Shown here: piece by piece, positions 7,058 through 12,577 of the stretch | How the letters are laid out: each line of letters starts with the position of its first letter | Numbering within the stretch: position 1 is the stretch's first letter | Assembly (NCBI GenBank): GCA_003229095.1 | Contig: QIHS01000359.1 | Coordinates: forward strand, 1-12,577 | DNA: 12,577 nucleotides | From: Woeseia sp. | GTDB taxonomy: Bacteria > Pseudomonadota > Gammaproteobacteria > Steroidobacterales > Woeseiaceae | Direction of reading: 5' to 3' | Notes under the pieces: generated by a model | Seen by the model: only the letters and a program-made list of their open reading frames with translations | Told to the model about the DNA's origin: nothing | Database searches by the model: none | Made by a program: the position numbers and the translations under genes

Positions 7058-8707
7058 ATGCAAGAACCTGAACAATCTTACACGCTTGAAGACTACGTCG
7101 GCGCCATGAAGAGGCGCAGGCGGGTGCTATATTACGTTGCCTTCCCAATCGCCGTCATTGCATTCGCAATCGCCGTTTCACTGCCTGACAAGTATGGGTC
7201 GGTTGCACGTATTGCGATCAATCTGGAAGGGTCTTCGACCCGGACCCTTGAGCCGTTACAGGTGTCCGCCTATGCGGAGCAATATATTGCGGAGCTTCGT
7301 GATCGTGTCATGACAACCAAGAACCTGCGGCCATTTGTTGAGGATTCTGAGAATTTTCCGGTAACAGAAGAGGAATTTCCGATCAGTGATCGACTCGAAT
7401 TGTTGCGGTTCGGGTTCTTTTTTGGCCTGCAGTCCCAACCGGTCATGTCACCGGGAGGACGCGAACTCGACATTATCAGCGGATTTCATACTGGCTACTA
7501 CGGGCCGGACCCGGAGTTTGCCTTTAAAGCCAGCAAATTTTTTGCTGAAAGCTTTTTGCAGCAAGATCGCCAGCGTCGAACTCAACAGGCCAGTTCGACG
7601 TCTGACTTTTTGGCAGAGCAAATCCGTGAAATTGAACAACAATTCACGCGATTTGAGCAGGAAATGACGATGTTCAAGACAGCCAATGCGTGCTGTCTGC
7701 CAGAGTTAAAAGAGCTGAACATGACGATCATCCAACGTGCCGAACGCGATATTGAAACGTTGCAGCCAAGAATCAGGTCGTTGGAACAAAATCGGCAATT
7801 TCTTCAGTCTCAGATCGAAGAGGTCCGTAGGCAATCGGGTTCGCGAGACCGACTTGCACTACTGGAGGAAGAATACATCAGACTGGTCGCAAACTATGGT
7901 ACCGATCACCCTGATGTTGTTCGTGTTCGTAGAGAAATTCAAGCTGTTTCCGCGATTGGACCAACCGGGTCCGGCAGCGATGAACTGGCTAATTTGCGAA
8001 TGCAGCTTGCAGAATCGAAACGCCGCTATTCCGACATACACCCGGATGTTATCGCGCTCAACAGGCGAATCGAATCGCTGGAATCGGGGCAAACCAACAC
8101 GACGAATTCGTCGTCCGATCGGCTGATCGAAAACCCACGATATATTCAGCTGCGATCTGAGATAAATTCGGTTGATACGGAGTTGGTCGAGCTTCGCGCT
8201 CGTGTACCGGAATTGAGGAGTAGAATTGACGAGTACGAGCAACGGCTAACGCGCACCCCGCAAATAGAAAATGAATATTTTGCGCTTGACCGCAAAATAG
8301 ATACCGCGCGAATCACTATCGGTGATCTGCAAAAACGACTGGTAACGGCGCAGCAAACTCAAGCATTAGAGTCCACCGCAATCGGGGCTCGATTGAGTCA
8401 GATTCGCGGCGCCGGTTTGCCAACGTCGCCATCGGGGCCGCCCCGACTGGCAATCTTGATGTTGGGTGCGTTCCTTGCGATGACAATGGGAATCGGCGCG
8501 ACGATACTCGCGGAAATGCTCGATTCGAGTATTCGCAGCAGCAAAGACGTATTCGCTGTGATGCATACTGTGCCGATCGCCACGATTCCGGTGATTCAGA
8601 ACTCGTTGTCACGCGCCGCATCTCGACGGCAAATCTTCCTGATCTCGACGGCATCTTTCTTGGTCGTTGTCAGTGTCATATTTTTCTTAACCAGGAACAT
8701 ACTGTAA
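7058..8707 (+). CDS. Wzz/GumC-type polysaccharide chain-length determinant
   Basis: This 549-aa polysaccharide co-polymerase of the inner membrane sets polymer length and partners with the BY-kinase encoded next. The N-terminus (YTLEDYVGAMKRRRR) matches the Wzz start and is followed by helix 1 (about 23-42). A long periplasmic coiled-coil region (about 160-450) carries two copies of a YGxxHPDV-like motif, ANYGTDHPDVVRVRREI (278-294) and RYSDIHPDVIALNRRI (323-338). The proline-rich LPTSPSGPP (454-462) precedes helix 2 (464-487), which is the classical membrane-proximal signature. A third hydrophobic segment (525-545) closes the protein. No kinase domain is fused; it is separate and 44 bases downstream. 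No good ribosome-binding site precedes the ATG. Confidence 0.92.
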   Translation: MQEPEQSYTLEDYVGAMKRRRRVLYYVAFPIAVIAFAIAVSLPDKYGSVARIAINLEGSSTRTLEPLQVSAYAEQYIAELRDRVMTTKNLRPFVEDSENFPVTEEEFPISDRLELLRFGFFFGLQSQPVMSPGGRELDIISGFHTGYYGPDPEFAFKASKFFAESFLQQDRQRRTQQASSTSDFLAEQIREIEQQFTRFEQEMTMFKTANACCLPELKELNMTIIQRAERDIETLQPRIRSLEQNRQFLQSQIEEVRRQSGSRDRLALLEEEYIRLVANYGTDHPDVVRVRREIQAVSAIGPTGSGSDELANLRMQLAESKRRYSDIHPDVIALNRRIESLESGQTNTTNSSSDRLIENPRYIQLRSEINSVDTELVELRARVPELRSRIDEYEQRLTRTPQIENEYFALDRKIDTARITIGDLQKRLVTAQQTQALESTAIGARLSQIRGAGLPTSPSGPPRLAILMLGAFLAMTMGIGATILAEMLDSSIRSSKDVFAVMHTVPIATIPVIQNSLSRAASRRQIFLISTASFLVVVSVIFFLTRNIL

Positions 8708-8751
8708 CCACCTGCTCAAGAATGCCTAAACTATTCGACAAGGCTCGATAG

Positions 8752-9600
8752 ATGTCTAAAATATATTCAAGCATACAGAAGGCGATCGAGAAATCGCGCG
8801 GGAATCAAATGAATTCCCCCAAAAAGCGAGCCAAACAGACCAGCGCCTCAAACAAGAACGCCGGCGGCGTTTCAACGGGGATATTTCGGATGCTACCCTT
8901 CGCAATTCCCAGCGAAGAGGTCATGGAAGAAAGTCGAATCGTTGCCGCAACCGATGATCGAAGTGCGAGGACCGCTTACAACGTCCTGCGTACACGGTTA
9001 CTGCAACGAATGCGAAGTAACAACTGGCGCTCACTTTTAGTAACCAGCCCGGGACCGGGCGAAGGCAAAACACTGACAGCGGCGAATCTCTCGATGAGTA
9101 TTGCACGAGACGTCAACCAATCTGCCATTTTGGTTGACCTGGACTTGTTGCGCCCGAGTGTCGCAGGGTATTTGGGTATTAATGCCAACGAAATTAACGC
9201 TGGTGTTGGCGACTATCTACAAGGCAATGCGAAACTGAACGACATCCTGTACTCGCCAGGCGACTTCGATCGACTCGCGCTGGTGCCGAATAGAGAACGC
9301 ATTGAAAATTCCTCCGACCTTATCGGCAGCCCTCGTATGAAGGACCTGGTATCTGACCTGCAAGACCAGGCCGGACAACGGTCGCTTGTGATTTACGACA
9401 TGCCTCCCGTGCTTGTCTGCGACGATGTACTTGCACTAGCGCCCAGTGTGGACGCTATTCTGCTCGTTGTCGGACAAGGGGTCACTGATCGAGCGGCACT
9501 AGAGACGACAATATCGATGCTCTCGGAATACAACATTTTGGGCATTGTCCTGAATATGTCTGAAGAGAAGCAGGGCGGCGGAAGTTACGGCCTTTATTGA
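8752..9600 (+). CDS. BY-kinase (CpsD/CapB-type tyrosine autokinase)
   Basis: This 282-aa cytoplasmic P-loop ATPase phosphorylates itself on C-terminal tyrosines and controls assembly with the Wzz-type protein. It has Walker A SPGPGEGKTL (99-108, Lys106), Walker A' ILVDLDLLRP (126-135, Asp129/Asp131) and Walker B LVIYDMPP (212-219, Asp216). An N-terminal basic linker (1-60) starts MSKIYSSIQKAIEKS, as in stand-alone kinases of EPS loci. The tyrosine cluster is very small: GGGSYGLY ends the protein, giving only Tyr279 and Tyr282. AAGG at 8740-8743 is a well-placed ribosome-binding site. It is the last gene of the rightward export operon and ends 40 bases from the convergent heparinase gene, with no obvious terminator between. 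Confidence 0.93.
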   Translation: MSKIYSSIQKAIEKSRGNQMNSPKKRAKQTSASNKNAGGVSTGIFRMLPFAIPSEEVMEESRIVAATDDRSARTAYNVLRTRLLQRMRSNNWRSLLVTSPGPGEGKTLTAANLSMSIARDVNQSAILVDLDLLRPSVAGYLGINANEINAGVGDYLQGNAKLNDILYSPGDFDRLALVPNRERIENSSDLIGSPRMKDLVSDLQDQAGQRSLVIYDMPPVLVCDDVLALAPSVDAILLVVGQGVTDRAALETTISMLSEYNILGIVLNMSEEKQGGGSYGLY

Positions 9601-9640
9601 CGAGGCCATCTGAGAATATCGCAGGCATTCAGCAGAACTT

Positions 9641-11605
9641 TCACACCTTACACTCAATCGTTGTTGTAAATTCCGTCGTACCCGCAATGGTGAGCGAAAC
9701 ACATACAGAGGTTGTTGCTCGTTTTTCGCCAAAGCCGCGAGATACCCAACCTGCTTTTGGAGACTCGCTTCCTTTATAGCAGCTGAGTGACCCAAAATTC
9801 AAAGTGACGCGGATCTTATCTCCGTCGTTTTCTGCCGAAACCACTTCACCCTCAATATCAACACGACATTTCTCTGCAAAGTGCAACCAAAGTTCGATGT
9901 CGTGCGATCCTTTGCAGATAAGCGTGTCCCTAATCTCAAACCGCTTACCTGTCCGCCGAATTTCACGTCGGTGCGTCACGGGGTCATCCAAACGTTGATA
10001 ACCATCGTGTTCACCGACGAAATAATCTTGTTCATCCGATAGATCAATACCCAGGCAACGCGCATTCGCGTGCTGCTGCCACATGAACGTGCCACCCTGC
10101 ACTGATTGATCCTTGCCATCAATTGTTATCGTGTTGTGAGCACGAGTACTTCTAAACCAGGACCGCCAATCCGGCTGGGTGCCGTAGCAATAGGTCCCCG
10201 GGTCAATTAGAAATTCGTTGCCAGCGACTGACAGGCAAAAAGATAAGGCATCTGCGTGGCCATGCGCAGCGATACTCAGGTAGCCCAAAGGTCCCGCATC
10301 CACTGTCATACGAATTTCATCGCTCTTTTCTATATCTTTGCCCAAAATGTAGTAACCGCCATCGGGAAACACACGTTGAAGAGGCTGGCTCTGGGCACGA
10401 CTGTCGCTGAACAAGCGATCCCATTCACTACCACCGAGCAATAGTCGTGTTTTGTCATCTAGCCCGCCGCTTTTCTTGGCAAAATCACTGCGATTGAACA
10501 GTATCGCCCCGGTTGCTAGCAAGGATCGGTATTTGCAGAAATCGGAGTTACCGGGGGTACGAATCACGACGCCGTCGTCTGCATCACCGAACATTGGCAA
10601 GTTACCGCCAACATCAATGATTGAATGCACGAAGTCGAGCATGCGCTCGATGTTTCGCCAATAGTGATCGGGAAACTCATCATTTCTGGCGCGGCCGGCC
10701 AGACCCGCCATGATGAAGAAATCCAACACAAAAGGCAGGTATCCAACAGCCTGCTCTCTGTTGACCCCATCCGGCGCTACCTGAGCGCTTGCGGCCTCGA
10801 TAAGCAAATTCCTGGCCCGCAGCTGCCACTTGTCGAACTCTGCCCAGTAGGGCCATGTGCAGGTCGCAACATAGACACCGGCTGCTTCTCCGGTGAGATG
10901 GTTGTTTGCCGACGAATATCGTGAGTAGTGCCCGTTTACGAAATGGACGTGTTGGTAGATACTTCGAAGCCAGTCTGAATAGATTGGACTGTCACTCGAA
11001 TGGCGCAAGACCGATCCCTCTTTAGTACCTGTCAATTGGGCTACAATCGACCAATTGATCAAACGAATGGATAACTCCAGGCTGCTATTCCAATTTGGCC
11101 CAAGCAAATAGGGGCATTGACTCAGCCAAGTACTGAGTTGATGGCAGAGCGCCGCATCATACTGCTTCTCCCCGGTCTCCTCGAACGCCAATGCGAGTGC
11201 GGGCAGGTGTAAATGCCTGTTGAGCTCCCACAAGTATTTAATGTCACCGACCACGTCAACAGAATGCACATCGATTGCCCAGCCTTGTTCCAAAGGCGCC
11301 TGCACGCCGGTTTTTGGGTCGCGATTCCAATTCGGAGAATCGATCAATGACCGTAGTGTTTTTTCAAAAACAGGCACACCGTTTTCAAGTATTTCTCGAG
11401 CAGCCGCTGCCACTGGCGCTGCATATCGCTGTCGCTTCGACGAGACCCACCGGGTTGCTGCAATGCCGGGAATTGGACCAGGCGGCTTTGCTCGGCCAAA
11501 CCCAGCACGATGATACAATGACCTGAAATGAGAGACAGTCCGAAACCCAATTTCCGCTGGCGACATACTTGCCAGACGATTTTTGTACCAACTAAGTGGT
11601 CGCAT
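9641..11605 (-). CDS. Heparinase II/III-family polysaccharide lyase-like protein
   Basis: This 654-aa protein has an N-terminal alpha-barrel and a C-terminal heparinase II/III beta domain, a fold used by lyases that cleave uronic-acid-containing polymers. The alpha domain shows KYLWELNRH (123-131), NNHLTGEAAG (234-243) and GDADDG (340-345). The lyase domain shows AAHGHADALSF (446-456), LIDPGTYCYG (466-475) and WFRSTRAHNTITIDGKDQS (483-501). His236, Glu240, His448 and His450 are candidate catalytic or metal residues by analogy with the family. No signal peptide is evident, which is common for the EPS-locus members. It is transcribed towards the kinase gene and away from the GT4 gene at the right edge. 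The role may be polymer trimming or modification during secretion, or glycosaminoglycan-like degradation; the substrate is unknown. Confidence 0.9.
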   Translation of the reverse strand: MRPLSWYKNRLASMSPAEIGFRTVSHFRSLYHRAGFGRAKPPGPIPGIAATRWVSSKRQRYAAPVAAAAREILENGVPVFEKTLRSLIDSPNWNRDPKTGVQAPLEQGWAIDVHSVDVVGDIKYLWELNRHLHLPALALAFEETGEKQYDAALCHQLSTWLSQCPYLLGPNWNSSLELSIRLINWSIVAQLTGTKEGSVLRHSSDSPIYSDWLRSIYQHVHFVNGHYSRYSSANNHLTGEAAGVYVATCTWPYWAEFDKWQLRARNLLIEAASAQVAPDGVNREQAVGYLPFVLDFFIMAGLAGRARNDEFPDHYWRNIERMLDFVHSIIDVGGNLPMFGDADDGVVIRTPGNSDFCKYRSLLATGAILFNRSDFAKKSGGLDDKTRLLLGGSEWDRLFSDSRAQSQPLQRVFPDGGYYILGKDIEKSDEIRMTVDAGPLGYLSIAAHGHADALSFCLSVAGNEFLIDPGTYCYGTQPDWRSWFRSTRAHNTITIDGKDQSVQGGTFMWQQHANARCLGIDLSDEQDYFVGEHDGYQRLDDPVTHRREIRRTGKRFEIRDTLICKGSHDIELWLHFAEKCRVDIEGEVVSAENDGDKIRVTLNFGSLSCYKGSESPKAGWVSRGFGEKRATTSVCVSLTIAGTTEFTTTIECKV

Positions 11606-11630
11606 AGAGGCCAGTGATGCGCGGTATGAA

Positions 11631-11660
11631 GTTATGAATTGTCATAGGCATTTGTGTGAA
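11631..11660 (-). promoter_or_regulatory. Candidate promoter of the heparinase-family gene
   Basis: On the minus strand TTCACA (11660-11655) and CATAAC (11636-11631) are 18 bases apart, with matches of five and four out of six to the -35 and -10 consensus. The start codon at 11605 would be about 20 bases from the transcript start. No ribosome-binding site is clear. Weak evidence only. Confidence 0.22.
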
Positions 11661-11704
11661 CCCTTACTTGGTAGCTTGGATCGATTTCCGTAACATTGGT
11701 CCAA

Positions 11705-12577
11705 ATGAATACCTCGCAATCGAAATCGCACATCATCGTGATTGGGCCCGGGCCAAAAGCCCAGGGCGGAATTTCCGCGGTCATCCAGAACTACGGCAAA
11801 ACCAAATTTTGGCGCGACCGACGATGCGTGCATTTTGCGTCGACGACCGACTACAGCAACAAAGTAGCCAAAGCAATCTACGCAAGCTGGCGAATACTCG
11901 TTTTCACGACACAACTCATCATTGCCAGGCGACCATCGGCGGCATCTATTCACACATCTCATAGCGGCAGCTTCTATCGAAAATTATGCTATTTGATTGT
12001 CTGCAAAATATTTGGGATTCCTACTGTTCTGCATGTGCACCCCGCGGCGTTCTTTGAATACTACACCTCCAGTAACGCGTTTCGACAATCACTTATTCGA
12101 TGGTCCGGAAAGCTCAGCAATCGAATTGTTTTCCTGTCCTCTGGAATACTACAGAGTTTTTCAGAGGTGTTCGATGCTAACAAATTGCGCGTCCTGGGAA
12201 ACCCTGTTGATATTTCGCAATATATCTCCAAGAAGCGGCCCGGTAATGGCGCGCGTCCTCGCATTTTGTTCTTGGGTTGGATTGTCAAGGAAAAAGGCGT
12301 ATACGACCTGCTCGATTGTATTCCAATTGTCACAGCAGAAATTCCTGAGACGATATTTTCGTTCGCTGGCAACAAAGAGGTTGAAAAGCTGACTGGGTTG
12401 ATTGAAGATCGCAGTCTTGGCAATTCGGCGGAGGTACTCGGCTGGATTGAGGGACAAGCGAAACTCGATCTAATGCGATCGTCCGACATCCTCGTCCTCC
12501 CCAGCTACACCGAGGGAGTTCCGAACGTGATATTGGAGGCAATGGCCAGTCATCTCCCGATTGTCACGACGCCCGTT
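11705..12577 (+). CDS. GT4-family glycosyltransferase, 3' end outside the window
   Basis: This frame runs 291 codons from ATG at 11705 to the last base of the window without a stop. It opens MNTSQSKSHIIVIGPGPKAQ and a GGIS loop (21-24), which is the acceptor-binding start of GT-B enzymes. LHVHPAAFF (109-117) follows, then RVLGNPVDI (162-170), ILFLGWIVKEKGVYDLL (187-203) and SAEVLGWIEG (241-250). The donor-site EX7E is present as E270/E278 in TEGVPNVILEAM. Only the last C-terminal part is missing. An in-frame TAG at 11672-11674 limits the start to the last 30 bases before this ATG; no strong ribosome-binding site is seen. It is divergent from the heparinase-family gene with a 99-base gap. It probably adds another sugar of the repeat unit; the donor is unknown. 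Confidence 0.92.
   Translation, partial: MNTSQSKSHIIVIGPGPKAQGGISAVIQNYGKTKFWRDRRCVHFASTTDYSNKVAKAIYASWRILVFTTQLIIARRPSAASIHTSHSGSFYRKLCYLIVCKIFGIPTVLHVHPAAFFEYYTSSNAFRQSLIRWSGKLSNRIVFLSSGILQSFSEVFDANKLRVLGNPVDISQYISKKRPGNGARPRILFLGWIVKEKGVYDLLDCIPIVTAEIPETIFSFAGNKEVEKLTGLIEDRSLGNSAEVLGWIEGQAKLDLMRSSDILVLPSYTEGVPNVILEAMASHLPIVTTPV

Noticed and set aside
11997..12392. A 131-codon plus-strand frame near the right edge
   Set aside because: It is out of phase with the continuous GT4 gene that runs from 11705 to 12577 and carries the family motifs; its translation has none.
1..12577. tRNA, rRNA, CRISPR array, transposase or integrase
   Set aside because: None of the expected repeats, conserved RNA sequences or mobile-element motifs was seen on either strand.

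Overview
The window is a dense exopolysaccharide/capsule biosynthesis and export locus from a Gram-negative bacterium. It has an outer-membrane polysaccharide export protein with a signal peptide, a Wzz-type chain-length regulator and a BY-kinase, which together indicate a Wzx/Wzy-type secretion route. Protein style and moderate GC suggest Proteobacteria, plausibly a gammaproteobacterium; this is inference and no taxonomic marker is present. The export trio with a neighbouring heparinase-fold protein resembles exosortase-linked EPS loci, but no exosortase or PEP-CTERM gene is in view.

Layout: (1) Positions 1-3636, minus strand, hold a gene run that reads leftwards: a polysaccharide pyruvyl transferase broken by a frameshift near 3145, a PaaK/CapK-like adenylate-forming enzyme, a GT4 glycosyltransferase overlapping it by ATGA, and perhaps the first codons of another gene at the left edge. 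(2) Positions 3637-4057 are a 421-bp gap with two small hairpins and a short plus-strand reading frame that looks like a decayed C-terminus of an alkaline-phosphatase-superfamily enzyme. (3) Positions 4058-6023, minus strand, hold two tandem GT2 glycosyltransferases of identical length (324 aa) with two C-terminal membrane helices each. The upstream one keeps the catalytic DDGS and DGD motifs and the downstream one has lost them. (4) Positions 6024-6320 are a divergent regulatory gap with dyad elements. (5) Positions 6321-9600, plus strand, hold the export protein, the chain-length determinant and the tyrosine autokinase. (6) Positions 9641-11605, minus strand, encode a 654-aa heparinase II/III-family protein. 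(7) From 11705 to the right edge, plus strand, runs a second GT4 glycosyltransferase, cut by the window end.

How the genes fit together (inference): the GT2 and GT4 enzymes assemble a lipid-linked repeat unit, the pyruvyl transferase would decorate it if intact, and the adenylate-forming enzyme may activate an acyl or aryl substituent. The three plus-strand genes control chain length and export, and the heparinase-fold lyase trims or degrades uronate-containing polymer. No flippase, polymerase or initiating glycosyltransferase lies in this window. The most unusual features are the DxD-less GT2 next to an intact paralogue, the frameshift in the pyruvyl transferase and the phosphatase-like relic. 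I see no clearly unprecedented system.
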